Positions 25,266-37,100 of a DNA stretch of 64,000 nucleotides are shown here, in pieces; the stretch's first letter is position 1, and every line of letters starts with the position of its first letter. The position numbers and the translations under genes are program-made. This DNA comes from Mercenaria mercenaria (Eukaryota > Mollusca > Bivalvia > Venerida > Veneridae): the NCBI RefSeq assembly GCF_021730395.1, contig NC_069373.1:46218501-46282500 (forward strand), read 5' to 3'. The notes beneath the pieces were generated by a model that searched no databases, was not told the origin of the DNA, and saw only the letters and a program-made list of their open reading frames with translations.

Positions 25266-25423
25266 GTTTTCATTCTGACATGCTCATTGATCTATATTAA
25301 TAAATATTATACTGGACTTCATTTACGCGAGGAATAATGTATCGGATGTCATGCGGCAAATTGACGTCATAATGCTCTCTTACCGGTCCGCGCGTCAACC
25401 GTTGTTTATCGCAGAATATACAG
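25266..25423. repeat. 158-bp segment duplicated at 29973-30142
   Basis: From GTTTTCATTCTGACATGCTC to GCAGAATATACAG it is almost identical to 29973-30142, which differs mainly by a 12-bp internal duplication of the ATTGACGTCATA motif. It is part of the foldback family and appears to be a recent copy. Confidence 0.8.
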
Positions 25424-25599
25424 TGACAACAGTAAAGAAAAATTAACTTTACACAATGATAACACTGCAATGAGAGGAAGTATTAACTCTGTTTTTAGAA
25501 TTATCCTCCTTTACCCTTTCTATACTTTACAACTCTAAGTGAGCTAGAGCTATCATGATACCATAATATAGTTCTGTCATTGCCTGCTGTCAACAGTTC

Positions 25600-26125
25600 A
25601 ACTGCTGACACTCTAGAAGTCAAAAGTTTGGTGCAGTTTTAACTAAACTTGGTCAGAACGTTTCCTTCAATTTTGATAAAATCTTGCACATGCTACAAAG
25701 TGGTTGATCTAGGGTCAAAACTAGGTCTAGATAAAGTTAGTAAACACTCTAGAGTCCACATTGTTTGCCTGATATTCATAAAACTAGTCTAAATGCTTTG
25801 TCTCTATAAAAGCTATGTTAAGTTTGAATTGGGTTATCCTTGGTAAAAAAAATCAGTAATTGGGTCAAATATTAATAAAACCATGTTAATATTCTAGAGT
25901 CACATTTTACATTTGATTTACATAAAATCGTTGTCAGAATATTTGTCTATAATATCTAGGTTAACTTTGAACCTGCGTAACTTTGGGTCAGAAAGTAGGT
26001 CACTAGGTCAAATCATAGATCTAGAGGCCGCATTTTTCTACTGAACATCATAATAATTTGTTAGAATGTTTGACTATATGTAATCTAGGTCAAATTTGAA
26101 AACAGGTTAACCAGAGGTGTCATTA
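25600..26125. repeat. decayed tandem/interspersed repeat
   Basis: Units with CTAGAGTCCACATT, AAACTAGTCTAAATG and GGTCACTAGGTCAAATCA resemble the 19200-19600 part of the AGCTCACCTG element. Boundaries are unclear. Confidence 0.55.
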
Positions 26126-27480
26126 AATGACTTCAAAGGACAAGTTACAAAGCTCTAGCTTTTATAAGCTCACCTGGACCAAAGGGTCACCAATTTGTAT
26201 AGGTAGATGGTCCTGTTCCGGCATTTGGTGTCTGTTATCAACATATTGGTACTCAAATATCTTCTCCACTGGAATTACAAGTGGTCAGTATGACATGACT
26301 ACGTGTCGCGTGCAAGAACCAAGAAAACTACCCATCTCACATTTTGAATTATTTCCCTTTATCAAATGTCCATTCGAGCTGTAATTTTGTCGTTCATGGA
26401 TGTATTTCAGCAAAAAACTTTGAACCAATGATAACCATGACACGGGGATGTGTTGCACGCAAGATCCTTTAATCAACCCCTCTTACTTTTTTGAATGATC
26501 TCCATTTATTGAAAGTACATTCGGATTTCCTGTCCAGTTTCTTAACTTTGTCAGTCACGGACGAATTTCAAAAAAAAAAAAAAAAAAAAATTGGCATCAG
26601 TAATCAGCATTACATGATGTGTCTTGTTTAACGGCTTGTAATGCCTTCCTTAAAAATGTGTCTGCCATATTTCCCATTTGGAACATAAAATACATTAATT
26701 TCCTGTAAAATCTTATTTCTGATAATTGCTTCCTTTAACATTTGTCAAAGGTTTGAATATTGCCGAATATACTAGAATGTTTAATTGAATCTATTGTTTT
26801 TTATTACTTCCTTTAATGCTCTAACTGTAACAGTTTATATACAATATTAAAAGTAACTTGCATTTCTAACCATTTAAGTACGCATACCATCTATTTGGAA
26901 AGGCTGTTTCATCTGTTCTTAAGATAAAAATTTAAAGCATTATGGACCTTTAAGAACCAGTAAAGTACCCTTCTAATTTGAGTTATCTCCCTTTATTCAG
27001 TGTTTTTTGTCCAGTGCAAAAGAATTAACTCCTTTTATGAAATGTGTATACTGGTTTCATGTCTAGTCTGTAACATTGTCGTTAATGGATGGATTTGCCC
27101 ATGTATTTACCCAGATATAACATATCAGTAACCACAAAAAAGTCTCTTGTTAAAACAGAACTTTGTAAAAAAACATCACACAATGTACTTCAAACGAAAA
27201 TACTGAAACTTGAAACTCTAATCAATTTCGACACGGGTAGCACAGGAATCTATTCAGACACTTTCATCCTTTCTTCATTACAGATATTTTCTTTGATGTG
27301 CTTAAAATGTTCATTTCATTTTTTTTTTCGAAATTGCACTTAATTTTAACTGTAAAGTACAAATGTATCGGGAAGTTGTAAGTCCTCAAATAGCATATAA
27401 TAGATATAGTCGCGTGATAACTAACCTTGATTAAAATGTAAGGACTCTAAGGGTCATTCCTGTGGTAACACACGCAATAT
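26126..27480. other. no gene seen; repeat remnants
   Basis: AAGCTCACCTGGACC at about 26165 looks like the end of another AGCTCACCTG-class element, with 'TTATCTCCCTTTATT'-like blocks further on (26350, 26990). A 21-A run is at 26570-26590. Small open frames at 26127-26384 and 27089-27343 have no recognisable features. Confidence 0.4.
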
Positions 27481-27485
27481 ACTAA

Positions 27486-28320
27486 TGGTACCACGCGCAG
27501 AGGCCTGGTGGTAACACGCACAGTATTCTAGTGGTGCCTCGTCAGTGGTCCACTGTTTACACGTGCAGTATTCTAGTGGTACCTCGTCAGTGGTCCACTG
27601 TTTACACGTGCAGTATTCTAGTGGTACCTCGTCAGTGGTTCACTGTTTACACGTGCAGTATTCTAGTGGTACCTCGTCAGTGGTCCACTGTTTACACGTG
27701 CAGTATTCTAGTGGTACCTCGTCAGTGGTCCACTGTTTACACGTGCAGTATTCTAGTGGTATAACGCACAGTATTCTAGTGGTACCTCGTCAGTGGTCCA
27801 CTGTTTACACGTGCAGTATTCTAGTGGTATAACGCACAGTATTCTAGTGGTACCTCGTCAGTGGTCCACTGTTTACACGTGCAGTATTCTAGTGGTACCT
27901 CGTCAGTGGTCCACTGTTTACACGTGCAGTATTCTAGTGGTACCTCGTCAGTGGTCCACTGTTTACACGTGCAGTATTCTAGTGGTATAACGCACAGTAT
28001 TCTAGTGGTACCTCGTCAGTGGTCCACTGTTTACACGTGCAGTATTCTAGTGGTACCTCGTCAGTGGTCCACTGTTTACACGTGCAGTATTCTAGTGGTA
28101 CCTCGTCAGTGGTCCACTGTTTACACGTGCAGTATTCTAGTGGTATAACGCACAGTATTCTAGTGGTACCTCGTCAGTGGTCCACTGTTTACACGTGCAG
28201 TATTCTAGTGGTACCTCGTCAGTGGTCCACTGTTTACACGTGCAGTATTCTAGTGGTACCTCGTCAGTGGTCCACTTTTTTACACGTGCAGTATGCTAGT
28301 GGTACAACGCACAGTATTCC
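27486..28320. repeat. 45-bp minisatellite with 158-bp higher-order unit
   Basis: Unit: GTGGTACCTCGTCAGTGGTC then CACTGTTTACACGTGCAGTA then TTCTA, about 16 near-identical copies. Three units plus a 23-bp spacer GTGGTATAACGCACAGTATT CTA make a 158-bp higher-order repeat (for example 27861 to 28019 to 28177). 45 is a multiple of 3, so all frames stay open for long stretches; the translated frames are artefacts. Very low divergence implies recent expansion. Confidence 0.95.
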
Positions 28321-28369
28321 AGTGATAACTCGTGCAGCTGTACATTTGTACCATGCGCAATGGTAACAC

Positions 28370-29035
28370 GCCGGTCTATGAAATCATGTTCCGTGGGTTC
28401 GAGCCGCCACTCCTCCAACTTACAAACATTCAGAAAACAGTCCCATGTATCGGTGATTAAATCCTGACACGCTAGATCTTGCATTGGAGTGTCTCCCGTA
28501 TCTTAACTGCGCTACCCTCAAATTAAAAAAATGGTAACGATGCTCTTCAGCGTTACCGGTGGTGATATATAAACAAAATTAATATACACACACCAGATGA
28601 TCATTTGTAACGTATATATCAAAAGGCTGCTTGTTGAAAATGACATCTTCGTCCAGTTATTTCAAATCGATACCCTACGACTTCCACAATTTGTACCCGA
28701 CTGCAATGTACCAAATACACTTCCTCAAATACTTAAAATATTTCAAAGTCGTATTTGATGAGTCTTTTTGCATCGGTGCGGTTTTTAAAGTAAACTCTTA
28801 CGAACCTTTAAAGGTTAAAGGTAAAGCATTCATATAAAATGACGCAGTTTTGTTTAAGAGTGCTGATAACGCACAGTAAAAGGTATTGATCACCATTTTG
28901 TACCACTTCCTACCTGATAAGGTCACTCCAAGTATTGTGCCCCACCTCTAATAACGCGACAGAATTCAATTTTATCTCACCGTTTCAACATTTAGACCCT
29001 ATTTCTATCTCAAGCTACCTTTTGTTGCTATCTAC
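28370..29035. other. no supported gene
   Basis: A 68-residue open frame (28631-28837, containing PYDFHNLYPTAMYQIHFLKY) has non-repetitive composition but no known family and no splice support. I see nothing else here. Confidence 0.35.
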
Positions 29036-29039
29036 ATGT

Positions 29040-29274
29040 GCTCCGTGCCACGAGAAAACCAACATAGTGGGTTTGCGACCAGCATGGATCCAGACCAGCC
29101 TGCGCATCCGCGCAGTCTGGTCAGGATCCATGCTGTTCGCTAACAGTTTCTCCAATTCCAATAGGCTTTAAAAGCGAACAGCATGGATCCTGACCAGACT
29201 GCGCGGATGCGCAGGCTGGTCTGGATCCATGCTGGTCGCAAACCCACTATGTTGGTTTTCTCATGGCACGGCTC
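29040..29274. mobile_element. MITE family A, copy 2
   Basis: Palindrome with ends CTCCGTGCCACGAGAAAACC / GTTTTCTCATGGCACGGCTC. The arms match copy 1 closely. It is one of the cleanest hairpins in the window. Confidence 0.92.
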
Positions 29275-29689
29275 ACATGCTAAATGCACCAGCATTAAAT
29301 ACCATCATAACAGATGATTGAAAGAAAAGGCGTTTTAGTAAAGAATGAATTAGAATCAGTCTCAGTATGGAGCTTTGTCATTAGATAATTTCGAAATTTG
29401 AGCCCAGACTCGGGCTGGTCTCCAAACTCAGTTTTTCAGCATTGGACACGTGCCTCAGATTAAGTCACATTTTTTTGGCACGCTCTTATTTTTTGAAGTT
29501 AATTTGCATTTTCTTCGTTTACTAGTTCGGCGATACATTTTATGTCGAATCCGCCGTTCATTCATTCATTCATTTGGGCATTGGTGTTGTTCTAATTTTA
29601 TGTGTTTTTATTTTTAAAATGTAACAGATTCCGTGAGGAAAAGTTTGAAAGATTAATTTAATTTGAAAATGTAATTGATTACGCGATTT

Positions 29690-30570
29690 ACTAGTATTTC
29701 CCTGTTAATTAAAGAAGTCTGAAACTGTGTGTTATCATGCATTCTAACATGGCTCGATTTGATTTCCAGTTAAACAAAGAAGGAGATTGGGCTCTGTATA
29801 TTCAACAAATAATCAAGGCCTTCGAGTTGTTTATCGTCTGATTTACCACGGTTCAGAGTTCAGATGCGTAGGAATTGAACCACGAGGGCGTTAGCCCGAG
29901 TGGTTAAATACTGAAGCATCTGAACGATGAACCGTGGTAAATTAGACGATAAATCACAAGAAGGCCTTGATTGTTTTCATTCTGATATGCTCATTGATCT
30001 ATATTAATAAATATTATACTGGACTTCATTTACGCGAGGAATAATGTATCGGATGTCATGCGGCAAATTGACGTCATAATTGACGTCATAATGCTCTCTT
30101 ACCGGTCCGCGCGTCAACCGTTGTTTATCGCAGAATATACAGAGCTTGATTTTCTTCTTTGTTTAACTGGAAATCAAATCGAGCCATGTTAGAATCTGCA
30201 ATAAACAACGGCTGACGCGCGGACCGGTAAGAGAACATTATGATGTCAATTATGACGTCATATTGCAGCATGACGTCCGGTTCATTACTCCTCGGGTAAA
30301 TGAAGTCCAGCATAATATATATTAGAATATTTCAATCACTAAATGAGATATATTATTTCGATTCTAACACGTAACCAAGGATTTTAAAGTACATCCTTGA
30401 CAACATCTATTAAATATTTGCCTGTTTTCTGTTGGTTTCTTTTTTAGCGCGCCGCTATGCCGTTTGACGCCATGGCGTAATAATTGTGACGTCAGAACAG
30501 TGAATTGTTGTAAAATAACACACAGTTTTCAACCTTCTTTCTTTAATAGCAAAATAAAACGGGTCGTGTT
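29690..30570. mobile_element. foldback-element cluster upstream of the 15-exon gene
   Basis: Contains a hairpin around 29815-29970 (GTTTATCGTCTGATTTACCA against its complement) with the CACGAGGGCGTTAGCCCGAG centre also seen at 43670. Then the 29973-30142 duplicate and its inverted partner (30195-30320), and the TTCTAACACGTAACCAAGGA block. It ends about 300 bp before the ATG of the downstream gene. No coding capacity. Confidence 0.7.
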
Positions 30571-30788
30571 AGAATATATATTATACGATAATGATAACTT
30601 TATTTCTGTGTATCTATTTTCTTTTCGTATCTAAGTAGGTTATCCAAATAATACATTTCGTGGTCGATACGTATACGATGTCCTACGTGCATAACACATC
30701 GTATCTTATCATAAATTGTTCCGGGCACGATATCTTTTGTCAACAGGATAGATATAGTATGCTTGGTTGTATTTATTTTTACATTGCT

Positions 30789-30856
30789 CCAAGATAGAGA
30801 AGGTATTTTAACAAACTAAAATCCAAGATAGAGAAAGTATTTTAACAAACTACACC
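30789..30856 (+). repeat. 34-bp direct duplication in the likely 5' UTR
   Basis: Two adjacent 34-bp copies beginning CCAAGATAGAGAAGGTATTT and CCAAGATAGAGAAAGTATTT with few differences. The second ends 17 bp before the ATG at 30874. Confidence 0.85.
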
Positions 30857-30873
30857 AACTGAAATGTTTAAAT

Positions 30874-30965
30874 ATGGAAATTAGAGACACTAGGAAAATT
30901 ACTGTGGTATTTCTCCTGACATTGTTCTGTGGATCAAATTCAAGTATTCTTTCTGGTCTTGCAGG
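30874..30965 (+). CDS. exon 1: signal peptide
   Basis: ATG at 30874 opens MEIRDTRKITVVFLLTLFCG, a classic n-/h-region followed by small residues SNSS. The donor GG|GTGAGC at 30966 leaves two bases, exactly what exon 2 (36126, one base then TTTGGC) needs. The intron that follows is 5.2 kb. This phase agreement over 5 kb, plus the signal peptide, is why I take this as the start. Confidence 0.8.
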
Positions 30966-31036
30966 GTGAGCACATTTTAATTTATATTTCTCTGAGCGAC
31001 AGTGTCTGTTATTCGTGTTGGTTGCCACTCATGCGT

Positions 31037-31115
<79 letters not shown>

Positions 31116-34100
31116 TTGTTTTTCCTTTGTGTTAAATTTTGTGTTAATCTACTGTTTTATTTGCCTATTCAGTATCGTGGTTTATCGTTCTTAGATATTT
31201 ACCGAAAGTGGTGACCAGCATTCATTCGTTCGGAAGGTTTATATAGGTTCGAATCCCCCAAAAAATGGTGTTCGTTACTATCCCTAAAAGGAACTGAAAG
31301 GTTAGTAGTAGAAACATAAAAAAAGAATTTGTCGGAAAAAAAACACTAACAGAAAAGGTGAATTGGACGTTGAATTAAATGTTAATCAACTTGACAATAA
31401 TGAATACTGGAGGTAGCTATCTTGAAAAGTTCTTGCAAAATCACATGCTGGTATTAAATGCAAGTTAGCCGTATATAGATCTACATGTACTGTAATATAA
31501 ATAAAGGGTACTTTCGAAAATTGTCACCCATCTGAAAATCCCATCTTTTTAAACATTTCCCCAAATCATTCATTAACTACACCATTCTGTAGGGTAATGA
31601 GATCTCTCACACAAAACACTTGTCCTGCAAGTTAGGTCAACTGGACTATTTATGCAGCAGACGAAAGTATAGAAACATAGGTACAATACCCGGTGTAGCA
31701 AGCTTATCCTCTGCCAGACAGAAAAAAAATAACAAAAAAGGTTCATTATCAGAAAACGTGCTAAATTCTTATTCCTGATGGAATGAAGTACATTTCCAGC
31801 AAAACCTTTTGCACCAAAAATTAATACAATTTTTTCCAAAAAAAAAATGCAATAAATTGACCATAGAGCAAGATCCTTTTTTATATATGTCCAGACTGCT
31901 CTACTTTAGGCTAAATTTAGTCGATGCCCATATTCCTGGTGGGGAATTTGCAATTCTGTTTATTTTTTACGTCTAAAAATCTTGTAATGAAGCGCAAAAA
32001 TGGAAAAGTCTGGCAAAAAGCTACTCTGTTTTTTTTTTAGTCTGGCTTAGGTGCAGCTTACAATTTACTGTCCAAGTTAAATTTATAGAAGCACATGCAT
32101 CCTAAACTTATCATGTCGCATATATCGGCTATTTCCACTTATTAAAGGTATACTAGACCAATTTTCATATTTGAAAATATAAAAAGTTACTACATAAAAT
32201 TATTTTAAACATAAAATTACAAGGTTATGTGCAATAACAGTACTATGCATAGTGCTCACTTAGTAGATGTAAAGATTAACACAGTGTAAATGTGTATGTC
32301 TCTGAAAACTGGGAGTTTTTTTAACAATTGTCTTCTTTTTTGCACGACTAAATTATAAATGTAGCTCTAAATGCGCTGCTACTTCTATATTTGACTCAAC
32401 GGTTAAGTACATTTTATGAGGATTTTCTATATTCGATGTAAAAAATTGAGCCGCACCATGAGAAAACCAGCATAGTGCATTTGCGACCAGCACGGATCCA
32501 GACCAGCCTGCGCATCCATGCTGTTCGTTTTCAAAGCCTACTGCAATTAGAGAAACCGTTAGCGAACAGCATGGATCCTGACAAGACTGTGCTGATGCGC
32601 AGTCTGGTCTGGATCCTTGCTGGTCGCAAATGCACTATGTTGGTTTTCTCATGGTGCGGCTCATTATGATAAAATATCTTAGTGAAAGATGGGTGTTGGA
32701 TATCTTTAAAGAGTTTGATACCGTCTCCTGTATGCAAAATGGTCCATTTTTAGGTAAAGACCCACAGCTTGAAAGTTATATCGCGAAATTTTACAAAGCT
32801 CATCTTCAATTGAAAATGCATTTTTTAGAATTTTCGTGGTGCCGTGAAAATACATTCATTTTATTTATAAAGTTACAAAATAAGAATATATGAAAATACA
32901 TCCAACATGACATTGTATCTTTCAAGAACAGAGAACAGTGTACGACTATGTACAAACGCTATCTTGTCAAAGCATGTTTCTTACAGTTAAATACATAAAC
33001 AATATAAATATATTTTTCAACAACTGTACATTAATAGAATTTGAACGTACAAAGAACAGTTTACCACCGGGAAAGTCATTTTAACCATCCAGTTGTTTTA
33101 ATGGTTGACATACTCTGATCCTAGATTCCTTCATCTGTCTGTCTGTTTGCTAGGGGCTTGCTTTTCACAAAAAGAGAGAAATGAAATCAAGTGAAACAAT
33201 TTCGATAAATGACTACTAGCCTAATATTGTTCTTTTACAACTTGTATATGAAAACAATCTGAACATCTGCCTTTACCTTGCATGATCGTAAGGAGGTGAA
33301 AGCCCCTGGTTCGAATCCTGGCTACTCACATTGCGGTGTGTCCTTGGGCAAGGCACTATATCACGATTGCCTCAGTCGCCCCAGCTGTAAATGGGTACCA
33401 GCAAATTGCTGGGGGTAAGGTAAAATTGGTTTTAAATGTTCTTAAAATAGGGTCGCTCAAAAGCTCTACAGAGCTTATGTTAATTGTGTCACAAAGCGAC
33501 GGTAAATAAAATTTACCTTTTACCTTTAGGCGACCAATAGAGTCTTAACACTTGGTTTAGCAGTATCTCTGTGACACCAGAGGCTAAAATGTTTTGATTC
33601 CATACCTCATATTTTTTCAGTGTAAATGATTTGTGAAACCAGAAGTCATCATACGGCGGTTGTGCGCTCGAGATAAGATGTCGTGTTCACGAGATAAGAT
33701 GTCGAGCGCTCGAGAAAAGATGTCGTGCTCACGAGATAAGATGTCGAGCGCTCCAGATAAGATGTCGTGTGAACGAAATAGTTTAATCTTAAAAAAAATA
33801 ATGCATGTCCTAAACATTCCACCGTATTGGCGCCACGTTTTTGAAATACTGTTTAAAATGGTATGGAATGAAATCAGTATTTACGTTCGAAACAATAGTA
33901 AGAAACACACAGTATGAAAAAAAGGACTAATTAAACAATTTTTCAATGTCATAACTACAAGGGCGAGGTTGGATAACCACAAATCGGCCGGTTTTACCCC
34001 GGTATTTCTCGTTAAGGTTCTCTTATCGTCTGCGAATTTTTGCATGCATTATTATTTGCTGGCCTGTCTGTTTTCGATAGTTCTGAATAAAATCTTTATT

Positions 34101-37100
34101 AAAATTCTAAATGAGATCAATATAATCTTTTTTAGGAATTCTATCGACGAGATTTCAAGTTTTTCCGGAAATGAATATTTATACTGTCGTCTGCTAACGC
34201 ATGCCAGTCTGTCATGTGGTTTTTAAGTATATATTAAAATAAAAAAAATTAGAACAACGTAGTTGCGGAGGAAGTTGCGAAGGAAGTGCGAATATATCAA
34301 TCTTGTAATTGCGAAGTTAGGTGCAAATGATGCACAATACAGCTACGCGGTTACCTAGATACGAGGATTAAGATTGTTATTTCGGCAGTTTGATATTGAC
34401 AGCATAGTTATTTAGTTCATTTATGTTTTGGCAGTCGGTTTTATCAACAATTAACAAATATAGTCTTAGTCTTAGTTAAACATCATTTATTTTTTTCAGT
34501 TCGAAGGTATTTAGTTCCTGGTTTGTTTTTGGAATGTTAGACGGATGTATTTATTTACATTTTCGTGTTTCTTATTATTTTGTTAATTTTCAATAAAAAA
34601 ATGGCAGTAATGTCACTGTATTCGTGGCGTATTCTGTATTCGTCGTAAATACGATATTGCTCACTGCAGACCTGGAGCGGTCTTCTGCGCATGTCCGGAA
34701 GTAATTATCTTTAGGAGCACACGGCAAAATAAACAAACTATTGCATAATATGTATATAAACACTCTAAAAGTTAGGGTTAGGATTACCATGGTTAATATA
34801 TATTTTTAGAATACGCTCTTGAATCCGGTATATACCGGAGTCTGTAATTTATCACAAGTGCTCCACGCGAAAATAATGTTCGTTTCATAAAAAAAAAAAA
34901 AAAAAAAAAAGAAAAAAATAGTCAGCTAAAGCAACATGAACCTAAAGTTAAGGTATTAGATCACTAACAATAATGTTTACAAAATGGCCTTTGCTTGGTA
35001 TATTCTGAAATGTAACCGTGTTTTGCACTATTTTGCAATTTTTAAACAACTTTTACCGTGCCGTATTTTTATAAATTTTGTATAACTTATGGTATCTCCA
35101 CAAGCTCAAGTAGAGACAAATTTCAAAGTGATAGCCACTATCCAAAACGTTTGCAGAGAACTCATTTTACCATTAATTTTAATAAAAGAAACATCAAACT
35201 ATTGGTAAACAATTATAAAACACAAAATAAAAATGTCAATATCATTTTTTCTATGGTGCCTCAAGTAAAGGGATTTAATGAGACAGAATTCATTCTTCAA
35301 CATTGAAAAAATAAGGTCAGATGCTGTGTTTCTGTCATATCGAACTTTCTGTACTATGCGGGACAGCTTAAGCCTAGCTGAATTTTGCTTACTCCATTTA
35401 AAAATAACCTTAGGGCAGACGTAAAACCCACCTAAATTTCTTCCACAATATATAATCTAAGAGTGAAAGCAAAATAGAGAACTTTCACCGCGCGTAACTC
35501 AATATTTTTAAAGATGTGTAACTCTACCCCTTCTGTTTAAGTAGTAAATTCACTTTGAACACCAAGAAATTGCTTATAAGATTCATCTTTTTCCATTTTT
35601 GTATAAGAAATCAATAAAAAGTATTGAAAGAAGTAAAAACGTACTAGAAAAAAAGGAAAATAAGGAAAAAAAATTTTGGTCCAAATAGGGCTTGAACCTA
35701 CGCCCCCCTAAGAATTGCAGTAAAAGTAAGATTATCGTAGGAATTGAATACTCTTCAAAAAGGAGGTTCTCTATTAGTGACATATACGTACGACTAATCG
35801 AACGGGTCGAACAAAGTAAATTATAGAATTTATTTAAGGATCGTTCTCAGATTTCAGCTGTTGGTGTTTAGAGGATTTTTTTTAAATATTTATTTTTGTG
35901 ATATTTTTATATCAATTTTTTTTTTGCCAAACAAGCAATCGACGGACACCTTTGATTGTCATCATTTTTATCTCGGGTGTCTCAAGACATTCCTAAACTA
36001 AAGAATTTCAAATTGTATAATGTAGACGGCCTCTTGGAAAGAAAAGAATGTTTTCCAAGTTCCTATGGTGACCTACTAAAATTTTTTAATCGATTAGTAC
36101 ATGTTTAAATGTTGATTCTTTTCAGATTTGGCTTTTCACCTCTTGAACACTCAGTATGTGATGAAAATGCGTCCGACTCCCGCACTTGCTATGTTTCTGA
36201 AGTGAAAAACATCTCATGTTTTACTGCGGAAGTTCGTTTTGATGCTTGCAAGAAACAGGCCGACTCTTTTCTATCGAACAACACTATTCCGGGGAATGGA
36301 CCCAGAAACTGGACCCATCTACAGGCTTATTATCACAGGCATGACGGCAGTAGAGGTCGGCCGGGAAATATCGGGTAATACATGCTTATATGCCCAGTTC
36401 TCCACTAGCAGGGGCTCTAAGGCTTGCGCCGCGTCCGTCATTCGATCCGTCCATTCTCTTTGTTATGCAAGGATGGACATATCGATAACAGCTTAACTAA
36501 GATTCAAATTTATTTTATGTTTTCTCAGTGAAATAAAAGTGATAATCCACAGTTTTGAAACAATAGATTATCATTTTTATTTTCACTGTTTTTGCCGAAC
36601 TTGTTCCGGTCCTCCGTCTCAACTGAAGTCAAATTGTATACCGGGCGTTATGAATACCGGGGACCATAATGACGATGACGTCGTTAAAATGACGTCATTT
36701 GTGTTATGCTTTCTGTTGATCTTTCCCGCGATTTTCGACATTTTTATAAATTACGCAATAAAAATAGAGTTTTACACATGAAATAAAAAGAAAATTTGTT
36801 TGTTTCAATGAAATATCAATTTTATTTCACTCGTGAGCACCAAAAAAAGTCATTTTCACTCGTGGCTACGCCACTCCACGAATGAAAATATCAGTTTTTG
36901 ATGCTCACTTGTGAAAAAAAATTGATATTTCACTGAAACAAACAAATATCCTCTATTTATCACATGTTTGACGTCGCGGGAGTCGTTTATTAAATAAAAA
37001 TGATAATACACTTAACTAGTGTAATAAAGCTTTGACGTCGACGTCATTTATAAAATAGGAGACGTTGGTCAAACTGACTTGTTTATATAGTAAAAGAAAG

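Noticed and set aside
27486-28320. CRISPR-like regular array
   Set aside because: Units are contiguous with no unique spacers and the context is an animal genome.
27531-28366. Repeated 15-residue proteins in the 45-bp minisatellite
   Set aside because: The unit is a multiple of three without stops, so several frames are open. DNA-level identity shows no codon-type conservation.
31002-31214. Ile/Tyr-repeat membrane-like frame
   Set aside because: Translation of a (TA)n microsatellite.
33633-33917. 94-residue frame with RDKMSS repeats
   Set aside because: Arises from a 21-bp tandem repeat that is open on both strands; no other coding evidence.
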